Counted from the first letter of the stretch, positions 17,834-28,170 are shown. The stretch: DNA of 64,000 nt from Sporocytophaga myxococcoides DSM 11118 (GCF_000426725.1 NZ_KE384561.1:413092-477091); one strand, 5' to 3'. Numbers and translations are program-made. The notes: generated by a model from the letters alone, not told the origin.

Positions 17834-18603
17834 GCTTTCGTTTCCTCTTTTATCGGATTAGAAATAGCATCAAAATGATCATCATACCGATAATCCAAAG
17901 TATTCATCCATCTATCCCAAAATAAAAAATACAGGCCGTAATTATTTTTAAAATACTTGTGATGCATGTTATGCCCAACAGAAGTGTTAAGCCATTTCCC
18001 AATTAGAGTCCTATTAAAACCCTTAGGGTATAATTCAAATCCCAAATGCCCATAAACATTAAAAAAAATCTGAAATAAGAAAAAAAACAAGAATACGTGA
18101 ATATGAACCGGAATTAAGAAAGCTACAATAGGTACAATTGCAGCTTCAACAATCGACTCTAAAGGATTAAAGGCATAAGCAGACCAGGGACTTGGGTTGT
18201 ATGCCCTGTGATGAATACTATGAAAGACCTTAAATACAGAAGGTAAATGCATAAATCTATGTGTCCAGTAAAAATATGTATCGTGTAAAAAAATAATCAG
18301 AGGAATTGAAATTATGTAGTATATAATACCGTAATCTGAAATATTATAATAGACTAAAGTATACTCATTGAAAACGAAAAATACTAGCGAACCACTAAGT
18401 CCCAATATGGTCATTGAAAGAAAGGAATAAAATATATCTCTTTTATAATCATCAAATTTTGGATATTTTTTTTGAATCTTTCTTGAATAAAAAAATCCTT
18501 TAAACAAAATATAAAATACTAAAAACGAAGTGCCACCAAATAAGAGATAATCTTTAATAGTTTCAAGTACAGAAATGTACCATCCATAGAAAAACCTGTC
18601 CAT
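17821..18603 (-). CDS. Membrane di-iron hydroxylase/desaturase (sterol desaturase / fatty-acid hydroxylase family)
   Basis: 260 residues with several membrane helices and the full eight-His signature of the family: HDTYFYWTHRFMH (H107, H115, H119), HSIHH (H128-H132) and GHNMHHKY (H211-H215). Such enzymes use a non-haem di-iron centre to hydroxylate or desaturate lipid chains. It is the last gene of the 13-gene operon that begins with the UpxY-like gene at 33223, next to an acyl-reductase-like gene, so it probably modifies a lipid or lipid-linked product of that operon. The actual substrate is unknown. The stop lies inside a CAAT repeat. Confidence 0.9.
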   Translation of the reverse strand: MDRFFYGWYISVLETIKDYLLFGGTSFLVFYILFKGFFYSRKIQKKYPKFDDYKRDIFYSFLSMTILGLSGSLVFFVFNEYTLVYYNISDYGIIYYIISIPLIIFLHDTYFYWTHRFMHLPSVFKVFHSIHHRAYNPSPWSAYAFNPLESIVEAAIVPIVAFLIPVHIHVFLFFFLFQIFFNVYGHLGFELYPKGFNRTLIGKWLNTSVGHNMHHKYFKNNYGLYFLFWDRWMNTLDYRYDDHFDAISNPIKEETKALID

Positions 18604-18640
18604 AACCTTAATCCTGATTTTTTTTTAATGTAATATGATC

Positions 18641-19789
18641 TTATAAGGAATCAATGAATTTTCTTTGAAAAGCATATTCAAACAAACTTCCTAAGTTTTC
18701 CCTTACATCCGGTGATTTATAATCACTCATAACAGATTCCAACAGATTTGTTGCAAACTCAGTCTTTCCGCTATGAATATATCTGTTAAACTGCTCCCCA
18801 ACTATTTTATAATACAGTTGCTCTAACTGATTCTTCTCCTCCGGTTCTTTCTTTACAATCATATAATCTTCAAAGTCGAGACAGTTAAATATGATCGATC
18901 CGATTTCGGCAATAGTAACTCCACAATTGCTAACGATATTCAATTCAATTATATCTTCTCTTTCCATAGCCCTCACAATTGCCTTCGCTGCATAATCAAC
19001 AGGAACTATATTTAATACAGAGGAATTGTTGGCTGAAATTCTTATCATTTCCATATTTCCATTACTTCTATTTTTCATAGAATAAAAAAATCCACCAACT
19101 AAATAAAAGGTTAAAAACTTAGGCATTACGAAATAAGGAGCATCCATTAATCTGCCACATATTATGCTGGGTCTAAGAATCTGATAACTGATTTTTTTCT
19201 CAATACAAATTTTACTCACTTCATGTTCTGTCTCCAGTTTTATTCTCTCATAATGATTTCTGAATTTTCTTTTATTGAAATCTAGCCCTAAAAATTCATC
19301 ATTAATGACCCCCTCTCTTTCTCCTGAAGCAAAAGCTGTACTTACAAAAATAAACCTATCTATTATATCTTGAAGTTCTGTGAGAAGGTTAATTGTAGGA
19401 AGATAGTTATTCTCATATATCTTTTCTCTGGTTGATTTTTTTGTTCCCAAATCCACAATACTTGCGAGATGTATGAATACTGCTTTCTGGGTTAGACATT
19501 TGAGGCTTTCTGAGAATAATCCAGGAGTTTTGAGATCAGCATCGATGATATGTATCATGCTTAGCAACTCCTTCTTATCATATGCCTTTATATAATCCGG
19601 AATGAGATCATCATCAAAGAGCTTTTCAATTCTTTCTGATACATTCAGAGATTTAACCGATCTTGACAGTAAAATAATTTTCCCACTGAGTAATTTTTCT
19701 TTACGCATTCTTAGCAATTCATAAAGGACATGACTACCTAAAATACCGGTAGCACCAGTCAAAATGTAATCGCGATCCTGGTATAACAT
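18641..19789 (-). CDS. Thioester-reductase-like / fatty-acyl-CoA-reductase-type SDR protein
   Basis: 382 residues with an N-terminal nucleotide-binding motif TGATGILGSHVLYEL at residues 12-26 and the extended SDR active-site pattern FIFVSTAFASG with YERIKLETE (Tyr-x-x-x-Lys). The N-terminal spacing (LLSRSV, then LFDDDL and DADLKTPGLF) matches the NAD_binding_4 (male-sterility) family, which reduces carrier- or CoA-bound acyl groups to aldehydes or alcohols. No adenylation or carrier domain is fused. It is the penultimate gene of the operon, 37 bases before the hydroxylase, pointing to an acyl or lipid modification step. A sugar-nucleotide role is the alternative. Confidence 0.85.
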   Translation of the reverse strand: MLYQDRDYILTGATGILGSHVLYELLRMRKEKLLSGKIILLSRSVKSLNVSERIEKLFDDDLIPDYIKAYDKKELLSMIHIIDADLKTPGLFSESLKCLTQKAVFIHLASIVDLGTKKSTREKIYENNYLPTINLLTELQDIIDRFIFVSTAFASGEREGVINDEFLGLDFNKRKFRNHYERIKLETEHEVSKICIEKKISYQILRPSIICGRLMDAPYFVMPKFLTFYLVGGFFYSMKNRSNGNMEMIRISANNSSVLNIVPVDYAAKAIVRAMEREDIIELNIVSNCGVTIAEIGSIIFNCLDFEDYMIVKKEPEEKNQLEQLYYKIVGEQFNRYIHSGKTEFATNLLESVMSDYKSPDVRENLGSLFEYAFQRKFIDSL

Positions 19790-19864
19790 AACTTATTTAT
19801 CAGAAATTAAAACTAAAGAGACAAATGGCGAAAAGCCTAGGTGTAATAAAATCGGGAGTAAAAT

Positions 19865-21223
19865 TTACTTTACAATTACAGACCTATCAGTTTTGATCCA
19901 CACTTCTGGCTTTTTAAGAAGGTAGCTATCAATTAAAGCCATCATAAACGGATAGGTATGAGCAATCATATAAAAGGAGAAAAGAATAAGATAGTTAAAG
20001 TTGGACCATTTCCTGACTCTCCAAAACCCCACGCCAAATGTAAAAATGCAATTCAATGACAGACTAAGTATCGGCCATAGCATCTTAAATGATATTAACC
20101 CAATCAATCCAAGAAAGAAATATATCTGTAATAAACAATAACAAAATACAACAAAGCCATCAAGCGTAAACTGAATGAACTGTATCTTTTTCCTGAAGTC
20201 CAACAAATGGCTGTCTTTATAAAAAAGGTGTCTAATCATTGCATTCCATAATCCCCTCATCCATCTATACCGTTGATTGTAGAAGTTTTTAAAATCAGGA
20301 GTTGCCAACTCGTATGTAGTAATATCATAATTGTATACTATATGCTTTCCGCTTTTATAAATGCGATAAGATAATTCTACATCTTCTGTAAGCATTTCTG
20401 TATTAAACCCACCCAAATCAATAAGATCTTTTCTTCTGAACATTCCTCCCGAACCTACAAAGATGCCTATTGATTTTCCGGGATATATGCTTTTACATCT
20501 GAAAATATATTCCAACTCCAACATTTTAGTTAAAAGATTGACACTACCATTTCTTACCAGACTGGCAGCCTGCACGCAGGATATTTCTTCATTCTCAAAA
20601 CATTTAAGCATATTTCGAATAATATCCCCATCAACCAAATGATCTGCATCTAATATTATTATAAACTCGCTATTTAATCTTGGAAGAACAGAATTGATAG
20701 ACCAGGCTTTACCTCTGGAACTAATATTCCTTTCCAACACTATATTTGAAAATACTTTTCCTAAATCTTCAACCTCAAGACAGGTATTATCTGAAGATGC
20801 ATCATCTATGACAACAATATTAAATCTGTCATTAGGATAATCTATAAGACATAATGATCTCAACGTATCTCCTATCACGTTGCCTTCATCCTTTGCAGCT
20901 ATTAAGATGGAGACAGAGGGCTCAGTTTTAAATGCATCATTTAAGATCTTTTTTCTCATTAAACCTCTGATAGAAAAAAAAGTATAGAACAGAACATTAA
21001 TGATAATAACTGCTGAAAGAACAATTGAGATGATTGAAACGCCAATTTCAGAAAAGATGAAAATACCTATTAGTAAAAAAAGACACAATGAAAGGTATTG
21101 TTTTGCTAATAATCCCTTTTTTAAATAATAGAGAACAGGAAACAAGAACATAAGGAGACACAAAAATCCCATGAATCCATAAAAGTAGTTTATGATCAAT
21201 AAAATATAATACATAAAATCCAT
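19865..21223 (-). CDS. Membrane-bound processive family-2 glycosyltransferase (cellulose/hyaluronan synthase-like)
   Basis: 452 residues: two or more N-terminal membrane helices, a cytosolic GT-A domain (SILIAAKDEGNVIGDTLRSL, VVIDDASSDNT, ILDADHLVDGD, LTEDVELSYRIY) with the processive-type QRYRWMRGLW motif, then four or so C-terminal helices. This architecture is that of GT2 enzymes that polymerise and extrude a glycan, or glycosylate a lipid acceptor at the membrane. It ends 3 bases after the start region of the preceding bidomain GT gene, consistent with a single operon. Confidence 0.93.
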   Translation of the reverse strand: MDFMYYILLIINYFYGFMGFLCLLMFLFPVLYYLKKGLLAKQYLSLCLFLLIGIFIFSEIGVSIISIVLSAVIIINVLFYTFFSIRGLMRKKILNDAFKTEPSVSILIAAKDEGNVIGDTLRSLCLIDYPNDRFNIVVIDDASSDNTCLEVEDLGKVFSNIVLERNISSRGKAWSINSVLPRLNSEFIIILDADHLVDGDIIRNMLKCFENEEISCVQAASLVRNGSVNLLTKMLELEYIFRCKSIYPGKSIGIFVGSGGMFRRKDLIDLGGFNTEMLTEDVELSYRIYKSGKHIVYNYDITTYELATPDFKNFYNQRYRWMRGLWNAMIRHLFYKDSHLLDFRKKIQFIQFTLDGFVVFCYCLLQIYFFLGLIGLISFKMLWPILSLSLNCIFTFGVGFWRVRKWSNFNYLILFSFYMIAHTYPFMMALIDSYLLKKPEVWIKTDRSVIVK

Positions 21224-21225
21224 AG

Positions 21226-23103
21226 CTAAGGAATCAATTGCTGTTTATGACAGACAGCTTTTACATAATTTATAAATGTGGGAGACACTTGCAAAAATCC
21301 ATTCATTACAAGATCATTAACACTAAATAATTCTTTAGTACCTGCTGTATCTATAATTAAAGAGTTACCATTTGCAATTTTCTTAAAATACTGATCGTAC
21401 TGTCGTTGAGCAAACTTGATGTATCTATTTGTTTTCCGGCTTTCAAGTACTTTATCCTTAAAAGAAGGAGTAAATTTATAATGGTACAATACACAAGACA
21501 CATCAGCCACTTTAGATTTATTACAATAGTGAGGATTTGTAACAGGTTCAAGCTCGCCATCAAGGTATATAAGTGGGTGTTTGGTGAGCAAGTAATGCCC
21601 GGCAATATTGCTGGCGAAAAGAGTCTTTCGTATGCCTCCAAAATAGCATTTAATATCATTCGAAGACAACCTATTATAATTGCAGTATGCAATCACATCA
21701 GGAGCATAGTAATCTTTCTTTTCTATATTTGAAATATCATAAAACCTGTATGATTCTTTCAGATTTATTTTTTCTATATTATTAAAAATAACTTCTTTAT
21801 TAAACATATCAAGCATATAACCAGCCATAGAAGTGTACTGGTTTACAGATAAATACCTCAGTAATTCTTTTAAGGAAATTTTATCAGAATCAGGATAATC
21901 AAATAATTCATCAATATCCACATTCAGGCACCATCTGTTTTTGCTATGCTTTTCAATAACTAATCTTCTGATATCATTTTCATAAAATTTATGAGGCAAT
22001 GAAGTTTGATAAATCGTAACATCTTTTTCACCTCTCAAAAGATCCAATGTATCATCATCAGATCCATTATCAATGAAAATAAAATGAGCTATGCCCATTT
22101 GTCGATAATGCATTAAAAAGGTTTCTATATACTCAGAACCATTTCTTAAAAGACAAACTAATCCACATTCATCATCACGCCATTGCATATTTCCATCTCC
22201 GGAATAATAATGAATTTGACTCATCAATGAGTTCCTGTATTCAAATTCAGGAATTGAAATTTTATATCTTAATTTTTCCCAAAAGTTATATGCCCTGTTT
22301 TCAATGCTCAGATTAATATTACTACACTTAGCATTCTCTCTAAAGAAGTCCGAAAAAGTCTTTGATGTAAAAATCCATAAAAACAATAGTCCCTGTCTTT
22401 TATGCTTTTTATGAAATACAGTATATGGATAACAGATCTTAGCAGGATTATAGTCAATTGTAGAAATCACTATAGCACCTGCATTACTGCAGCATTTCAC
22501 TAATGTACCCTCATCATCTAAAGATTCCGGCAAATAAACAATTTTACTTGATTCTATTTCTTTGTAAGCCTTGGCAGAATTTTGAAAATCAATTATTCTT
22601 AGTTTATAAATTGCTAAAGCAACTAAACCGGCTACGATTCCTATTTCTTTAATAAAGTCCAAAAGTGAATAGGACTTCCGAGTAACTATAAGTAATTTAT
22701 CAGATCTGCTGGATTTTATAAACCTATCCTCGGAGCTTATATCCTCAGGAATAAAAAATTCTGTAACTTTAAATCCTGATTGTAATTCAATCCTTTTACT
22801 CAATCTATATGAATTCCCGAAAATAAAATCAGCCTTTGAAAGGACACGTATCCATAAATCTGTAATAGTAAAGGATTTCTTGATAATTAAAACCAATATT
22901 AAATCAGGATAAAGATTTTTAATCCTGCATAACTCTTCAATATAAAAACAACAATCCGGATAGATATCTGCTATTATTAAATCATAGCATCGATTATGAG
23001 AATAGATTTCAACTAACTCTTCCCATTTAATATAATCAGCCTTTAGTCCCTTTATCCAGCTCGCATTCGGCTTTATATCTGATGCTAAATAAGCAATCTT
23101 CAT
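21226..23103 (-). CDS. Bidomain glycosyltransferase: degenerate GT-B-like half plus GT2_4/GT92-like half (copy 3)
   Basis: 625 residues. Residues 313-560 form a GT-A domain of the GT2_4 type: LVCLLRNGSEYIETFLMHYR, FIFIDNGSDDDT, and the metal-binding VDIDELFDYP (Asp-Ile-Asp at 396-398). Residues 1-300 look like two Rossmann lobes: MKIAYLASDI and DLIIADIYPD, then SSKIVYLPESLDDEGT and GAIVISTIDYNPAKICYPYT. The second lobe aligns by eye with the nucleotide-binding lobe of GT4 enzymes but lacks the paired catalytic Glu. It may be a structural or acceptor-binding module. Paralogues are at 24352 and 26257. The next gene starts 2 bases downstream. Confidence 0.85.
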   Translation of the reverse strand: MKIAYLASDIKPNASWIKGLKADYIKWEELVEIYSHNRCYDLIIADIYPDCCFYIEELCRIKNLYPDLILVLIIKKSFTITDLWIRVLSKADFIFGNSYRLSKRIELQSGFKVTEFFIPEDISSEDRFIKSSRSDKLLIVTRKSYSLLDFIKEIGIVAGLVALAIYKLRIIDFQNSAKAYKEIESSKIVYLPESLDDEGTLVKCCSNAGAIVISTIDYNPAKICYPYTVFHKKHKRQGLLFLWIFTSKTFSDFFRENAKCSNINLSIENRAYNFWEKLRYKISIPEFEYRNSLMSQIHYYSGDGNMQWRDDECGLVCLLRNGSEYIETFLMHYRQMGIAHFIFIDNGSDDDTLDLLRGEKDVTIYQTSLPHKFYENDIRRLVIEKHSKNRWCLNVDIDELFDYPDSDKISLKELLRYLSVNQYTSMAGYMLDMFNKEVIFNNIEKINLKESYRFYDISNIEKKDYYAPDVIAYCNYNRLSSNDIKCYFGGIRKTLFASNIAGHYLLTKHPLIYLDGELEPVTNPHYCNKSKVADVSCVLYHYKFTPSFKDKVLESRKTNRYIKFAQRQYDQYFKKIANGNSLIIDTAGTKELFSVNDLVMNGFLQVSPTFINYVKAVCHKQQLIP

Positions 23104-23105
23104 AT

Positions 23106-24302
23106 TTAAACCAGCTTCACTACTTGTTTATCAGTGCTATCAGTAACCAATTGATACATATCGACATACTGATTGGCTATATTCTTCCAATCACATTCTC
23201 TGACGACGCGTTTTTTAGCTCTTTCTGCAAACTTCCAACCTAAATCTGTATTATCCATTAACAATTCAATTTTCTCGGCAAGTTCGCTACTATTCCCAGG
23301 TTGAAAATAAAGACATTCTTTATCAGCAAGCATTTCTCTGACACAAGGAATATCAGAAGATATAATCGGAACTCCTGCCGCTGCTGGTTCCAAAATTGAA
23401 TAAGGGAAATACTCAAGTTCGCTTGGCATTATAAAAACATCGCTCAGGCTGAATAAAGTATTTCTTTGAGCTGAATTGAGCCAATCTAAAATTATAATGT
23501 CATCATTAATCCGTTTAGCAGCTTTATCAATCTTCCACATGTAACTATACCACTTCATTTCCCAGCTAATCCACTTCCTACCTCCAAGAATAAACTGCAC
23601 TCGTCTTCCTTTTTTCAGTAAAATTTCAGCAGCTTCTATAAAGTATTCAAGACCTTTTCCATGTGCCCAACGAGACATGCAGGAGACTACAAATACCTGA
23701 TCTTTCAATTTCCCCTTTATCTTCTTTCTAAATTGAGCATTGTCATCATAAAAATCATCAGAGTTCACTCCATTAGGAATAATCGTAACTGGTTTCTGCA
23801 CACAAATCTTACCATATGAAGATTTCAGATAATCAAAAGACGTTTTATTTAAAACATGAATAGAACTAGCTGATTCAATCAATTTTTGCTCACATTTAAA
23901 AAAAGAATCAGGATTAAGTCGTATTCCTTTTTCATATTTTATAAGACTGTGAATGCTATATACTATCTTCACGTCTGGTAATTCTTTATTCACATTATTA
24001 ATAATATTCCCAATTATCCAGTGAATACTAAAAAATTGAATGAGATCATATCTTTCGTGCTTCACCTGCCTTATAAGACTTGTTGAATATCTGATTGGAA
24101 ATTTTGCAACCAACTTTCCATAGTTATTTTTATCGCATCTATATACTTTCGCTGATATAGACATGATTTTGGGGTCAAAATAAATATGATAAACATCAAC
24201 TACCAAATGATGGCGAAGCTCTTGGGTTAAGCCATTAATGACTCTTCCAAGACCACCAAGAACATGTTCTCCAAATTCAAATGTTACAAAAAGTACTTTC
24301 AT
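23106..24302 (-). CDS. GT4-family glycosyltransferase (second copy)
   Basis: 398 residues with the GT-B fold: N-lobe GGLGRVINGLTQEL with RYDLIQFFS, linker VTIIPNGVNSDDFYDD, and C-lobe VSCMSRWAHGKGLEYFIEAA plus the Glu-x7-Glu donor motif in SELEYFPYSILEPAAAGVPI. It would transfer a sugar from a nucleotide donor with retention. It closely resembles the GT4 at 28167 (shared MKVLFV start, GGLxRVING, VYRCxKxNY and MPSELEYF), so the two come from a duplication. It sits between two of the bidomain transferases. Confidence 0.93.
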   Translation of the reverse strand: MKVLFVTFEFGEHVLGGLGRVINGLTQELRHHLVVDVYHIYFDPKIMSISAKVYRCDKNNYGKLVAKFPIRYSTSLIRQVKHERYDLIQFFSIHWIIGNIINNVNKELPDVKIVYSIHSLIKYEKGIRLNPDSFFKCEQKLIESASSIHVLNKTSFDYLKSSYGKICVQKPVTIIPNGVNSDDFYDDNAQFRKKIKGKLKDQVFVVSCMSRWAHGKGLEYFIEAAEILLKKGRRVQFILGGRKWISWEMKWYSYMWKIDKAAKRINDDIIILDWLNSAQRNTLFSLSDVFIMPSELEYFPYSILEPAAAGVPIISSDIPCVREMLADKECLYFQPGNSSELAEKIELLMDNTDLGWKFAERAKKRVVRECDWKNIANQYVDMYQLVTDSTDKQVVKLV

Positions 24303-24351
24303 TATTTTAATAAAAAAGAGAGAATCAAATCAGCGATCTATAAACACTACT

Positions 24352-26241
24352 TTACCTGTATTCTTTATATCTGTCGGAAGCTACTAAAAAACCATTCTCT
24401 ATCAATTCATTCACATTCCCTAAAATTGTAGCATTTGCAGTCTGAATACTTATATTTTTATTCTTCAATAAATATTTATAATAAGCCTTATACTCATCTT
24501 GTGAAAACTGAACATAATTATGGTTATTATTGATTTCATTTACTTTATTGGCAAATGAAGGAACAAATTTATAATGATATAGAACAGCTGTAACATCTGA
24601 CAAAACAGCCCTATCAGAGAAGTGAGCATTGGTAATCGGTTTTATATGACCATCGAGAAATATCAAAGGGTGTTTTAGCAAAATCGTATCATGCTTAATT
24701 CCCTTAAAAACAGACTTCCTCACTCCTCCCCAATAACTACAAATTGCCTCACTTTTGTTAGAATTCCATTGATTATAGGCAACATTCCATGAATCAAAAT
24801 AAGGGGATCTCCGAACATTGGATATATCATAATGCCTGAAAGTAGTTTTTAAATCAAGTCCATCCGAGCTATAAATCATATGCTCTTCAGTGGTGAACAT
24901 ATCTAACATGAATGCAGCTATGGAATTAAAACCATGTATTCTGTTGTATTGAAGAAACTCACTAAATGAATATTTATCTGATAAAGGAAAATCGAATAAC
25001 TCATCAATATCCACTATCATGCACCACTTGCCATCACAATGCTTTTCTGCTATATGTCTCCTTATTTCTATTTCAAAATATTTATGAGGCAAAACAGATT
25101 GATAAATTGTTACATCAGCTTGATTGGAAAGTATGGAAAGAGTATTATCCTTTGAGCCATTGTCAATAAAAATAAAGTGAACTATACCAAGCTCTCTATA
25201 ATGTTTAAGAAATGCGGGTAAATGTTCCTCACCATCTTTAAGCAGACAAACAATTGCACATTGATTCTCTTCATACTTTATTTCAACAGGACCAGATAAA
25301 GGTCTGATTTCGTCATTAATACTAAAATTATTATTGTATATAATTTTTTTTGATACCAAGGTATTGGAACAAGACTGCATTCCAAGCAACCTCAAAAAAT
25401 TATCTTTACTATTTCCCCAGTTAAAGTTCAGTACATTTTTCAAAGCTGTTTCTTTAAAATAGTTTCTGAAGGTTCTGGATGATATGATCCACTTCAATAT
25501 CTCTCTCATTCTAGACATATCTCCATGAGGGAAAACATTTAGAGGAAAGATCACTCTTGCAGTTTCATATCTGGCCGTTGAAATTAAAATAGAACCAGCT
25601 ACAGCGCACAAACAAGCAATTCTTCCACCATCATTAATATTATCAAGGGTAATAACATATCTACTGTTCTTTATAACATCCCATATAATCTTTTCATCAT
25701 CATAAGGATTAGCAATTTTAACATTGAATAAAAGAGACAATAACCAATAAGTATATCCAAGTTCCCTTTTAATTTTTTCTATATTTTCTGAGAGAAGCAA
25801 AAAAGTATTCTTCTTTACTTTACTAGATATTTCATTTTTATAGAACTCAAAATCAAATGGATGGGCAAAATCTTTAGCCAGTATACCCGTCTTTTCATAA
25901 ACGTTATTTTTGATAGCGAAATCAGAGGCAATTACCTGATCAGCATGAGAGAGTAAGCATCTGTATTGATCGAGTAGTTCATTTTCCTCTGGCAAATATC
26001 TATTCAATGACAATACCAACAGGGCCTTTCCTTTGAGAAAGGGATTCTCTCCTATTTTCGATATGATCTCAAAATCCTCTTCACCGCACTGTATATGTAT
26101 GATATCAAATTCTTCAGAGGAATGAATCTTCGAGCAAAACTCATCAGGAGTCAAAACACAAGTATTAAATGCCCTTGCCCACTGATAAAATCCAGACTTC
26201 TCATCTCCTGACTTTTTAGAAGATACAATGCAATATTTCAC
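24352..26241 (-). CDS. Bidomain glycosyltransferase: degenerate GT-B-like half plus GT2_4/GT92-like half (copy 2)
   Basis: 629 residues from a GTG start. The C-terminal GT-A domain has CAIVCLLKDGEEHLPAFLKH, FIFIDNGSKDNT and VDIDELFDFPLSDKYS (Asp-Ile-Asp metal site). The N-terminal 300 residues repeat the pattern of the paralogues (DIIHIQCG early, then NSRYVITLDNINDGGRI and GSILISTARYETARVIFP). It lies 15 bases after copy 1 (26257) and 49 bases before the second GT4 gene. Predicted cytosolic; which sugar and acceptor is unknown. Confidence 0.85.
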   Translation of the reverse strand: MKYCIVSSKKSGDEKSGFYQWARAFNTCVLTPDEFCSKIHSSEEFDIIHIQCGEEDFEIISKIGENPFLKGKALLVLSLNRYLPEENELLDQYRCLLSHADQVIASDFAIKNNVYEKTGILAKDFAHPFDFEFYKNEISSKVKKNTFLLLSENIEKIKRELGYTYWLLSLLFNVKIANPYDDEKIIWDVIKNSRYVITLDNINDGGRIACLCAVAGSILISTARYETARVIFPLNVFPHGDMSRMREILKWIISSRTFRNYFKETALKNVLNFNWGNSKDNFLRLLGMQSCSNTLVSKKIIYNNNFSINDEIRPLSGPVEIKYEENQCAIVCLLKDGEEHLPAFLKHYRELGIVHFIFIDNGSKDNTLSILSNQADVTIYQSVLPHKYFEIEIRRHIAEKHCDGKWCMIVDIDELFDFPLSDKYSFSEFLQYNRIHGFNSIAAFMLDMFTTEEHMIYSSDGLDLKTTFRHYDISNVRRSPYFDSWNVAYNQWNSNKSEAICSYWGGVRKSVFKGIKHDTILLKHPLIFLDGHIKPITNAHFSDRAVLSDVTAVLYHYKFVPSFANKVNEINNNHNYVQFSQDEYKAYYKYLLKNKNISIQTANATILGNVNELIENGFLVASDRYKEYR

Positions 26242-26256
26242 AAAAAAAATTAAATA

Positions 26257-28170
26257 TTAAACCTCCGAGTATTTCTTCACAAATCTCTTAAAAGGTTTGC
26301 TTGTGATTAAAAATCCTGAATCTATTAACTCGTCTACATGCTTCAAGCATTGAGTGTTCGGGCTATTGATCTTAAATAATTCATTCTCCTCCATGACTTG
26401 ATGATATGAATCATACTCATCCTGGGTAAACTTTGTATAGTTACCCTGACTATGAGATTTTGCGACTTTAAACTTAAAAGACGGTATAAACTTATAATGA
26501 AATAATACACCTGTTATATCAGCAACCTTTGCATTGTCTGAGAAATGAGCATTAGACACAGGAAATAAAGACCCGTCTGAGAAAATCAGTGGATGCTTGG
26601 TAAGTATTGTATCCTGTTTTAATGTCGGGAATATATGGCTTCTAATACCTCCCCAATAGCATGATATTTTTTTATTTCCAAGTATATTACTCCGGTTATA
26701 AGAAATATTGGTCTGATCAAAATATGGTTTTCTTTTTATATGGGAAATATCATAAGAAGTATAAATCTCTTTAATATCTTCAGGCTTAAACCTTTCCAAT
26801 GCTAAATCATCACTAGCATACATTTCCAGCATATTGGCAACCATTGCATTGTATCCTGAAGTTTTGAGATATCGAAGTAAACCTGGCATCTCCAGCTGAT
26901 CCGACAACGGAAAATCAAATAATTCATCTATATCTACCAAAAGACACCAGTTATACTTACAATATCTTTCAACCATAATTCTTCTGATATCATTTTCATA
27001 CAGCTTATGAGGTAAACGGGTCTGATACACTGTCACATCATCCTGTTGAAGTAAAAGGTCCACAGTGTTGTCATCAGAATAATTATCAACGAAAATAAAA
27101 TGTTTACAACCCATATTCCTGTAATGCGATAAAAAAACAGGTAGATGATCCTCTCCATCTTTCAACATACACACAATCCTAAAATCTTCATCACCAATCC
27201 GAAAAGGAGCAACTCCACCTATTAATTTTATTTCATTTTCAATTAAAAGCTCATTATCAAAACTTCTTACTGCATCTATTTTAAAAAGAGAGCGACTTTT
27301 TCGAGAATAATTAATCAGATTGAGTAATTGATTTAATTTGTTTCTTCCTGATTCTTTTATAATATTAACCCATGCGCTTTCCTTAATAAATTCTTCATAC
27401 TCCTTTGATTGAAAAAGCCACTTTAGCATGTATTTGGGACCTGAAGCATTCTCTGGATCGAATACAGTATATGGATACATATTTTTGGCACCATCAACAG
27501 ATGGATGAGCGATAAGTATATTTCCATATAAAGCTGAAAATACTGCTATCTTTCCTTTATCAAATAAAGGCTTGGGGATATACACATATTTGCTTGACAT
27601 AAAGCATTCATGTAATAACTTATCAGAAGCATTGGCATCTAGCACTCTTAATGTGTACTCTGACAAAATTTTATAAGCAAAAATTCCGAATGTCAGAAAT
27701 AATCTTACTATGGAAAAACTTTCATTTATAACAGTGAAGTACTTTTTTTCCAGAGAGCCCGATTCAACCAAAGCTTCAATGGAGAATATATCAACAGGAG
27801 GAGTCAATACACGGCAGATTTTACCAGCAAGCTTCTCTTCGAAAATTTTTAAATACGAATCATTGGAGAAAATTATCAAATCAAATAAATCAAATGATAC
27901 AGATTTATGATTGAACTTTTTACTTAATCTATTTTCAAAAGACAAAATGATTATAACTTCTGTATTAAGTCTTTTTAGCTTATCAGCCAAATCTATACTT
28001 CGGCTAATTGATTCTTCATCAAATAAAAAGTGAATTACATCAAAGTTATTTTTGGTATGCAGCTCCGTAATATCTTCTGTACTTGCTGAAACTCCATTTG
28101 TAATACTTTTCCACTGACTAAAACCAATATAAGGATCATCTGGATTTTCCTGAACAATTGCATACCTCAT
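26257..28170 (-). CDS. Bidomain glycosyltransferase: degenerate GT-B-like half plus GT2_4/GT92-like half (copy 1)
   Basis: 637 residues. The GT-A half contains RIVCMLKDGEDHLPVFLSHY, FIFVDNYSDDNT and VDIDELFDFPLSDQLE. The N-terminal half contains DVIHFLFDEESIS, FDLIIFSNDSYL, CRVLTPPVD (at the position of the PNGVD of GT4 enzymes) and SSKYVYIPKPLFDKGKI with GNILIAHPSVDGAKNMYPYT. This copy shows the GT4-like layout of the N-terminal half most clearly. Its ATG overlaps the stop of the upstream GT4 gene by four bases, so the two are translationally coupled. Confidence 0.85.
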   Translation of the reverse strand: MRYAIVQENPDDPYIGFSQWKSITNGVSASTEDITELHTKNNFDVIHFLFDEESISRSIDLADKLKRLNTEVIIILSFENRLSKKFNHKSVSFDLFDLIIFSNDSYLKIFEEKLAGKICRVLTPPVDIFSIEALVESGSLEKKYFTVINESFSIVRLFLTFGIFAYKILSEYTLRVLDANASDKLLHECFMSSKYVYIPKPLFDKGKIAVFSALYGNILIAHPSVDGAKNMYPYTVFDPENASGPKYMLKWLFQSKEYEEFIKESAWVNIIKESGRNKLNQLLNLINYSRKSRSLFKIDAVRSFDNELLIENEIKLIGGVAPFRIGDEDFRIVCMLKDGEDHLPVFLSHYRNMGCKHFIFVDNYSDDNTVDLLLQQDDVTVYQTRLPHKLYENDIRRIMVERYCKYNWCLLVDIDELFDFPLSDQLEMPGLLRYLKTSGYNAMVANMLEMYASDDLALERFKPEDIKEIYTSYDISHIKRKPYFDQTNISYNRSNILGNKKISCYWGGIRSHIFPTLKQDTILTKHPLIFSDGSLFPVSNAHFSDNAKVADITGVLFHYKFIPSFKFKVAKSHSQGNYTKFTQDEYDSYHQVMEENELFKINSPNTQCLKHVDELIDSGFLITSKPFKRFVKKYSEV

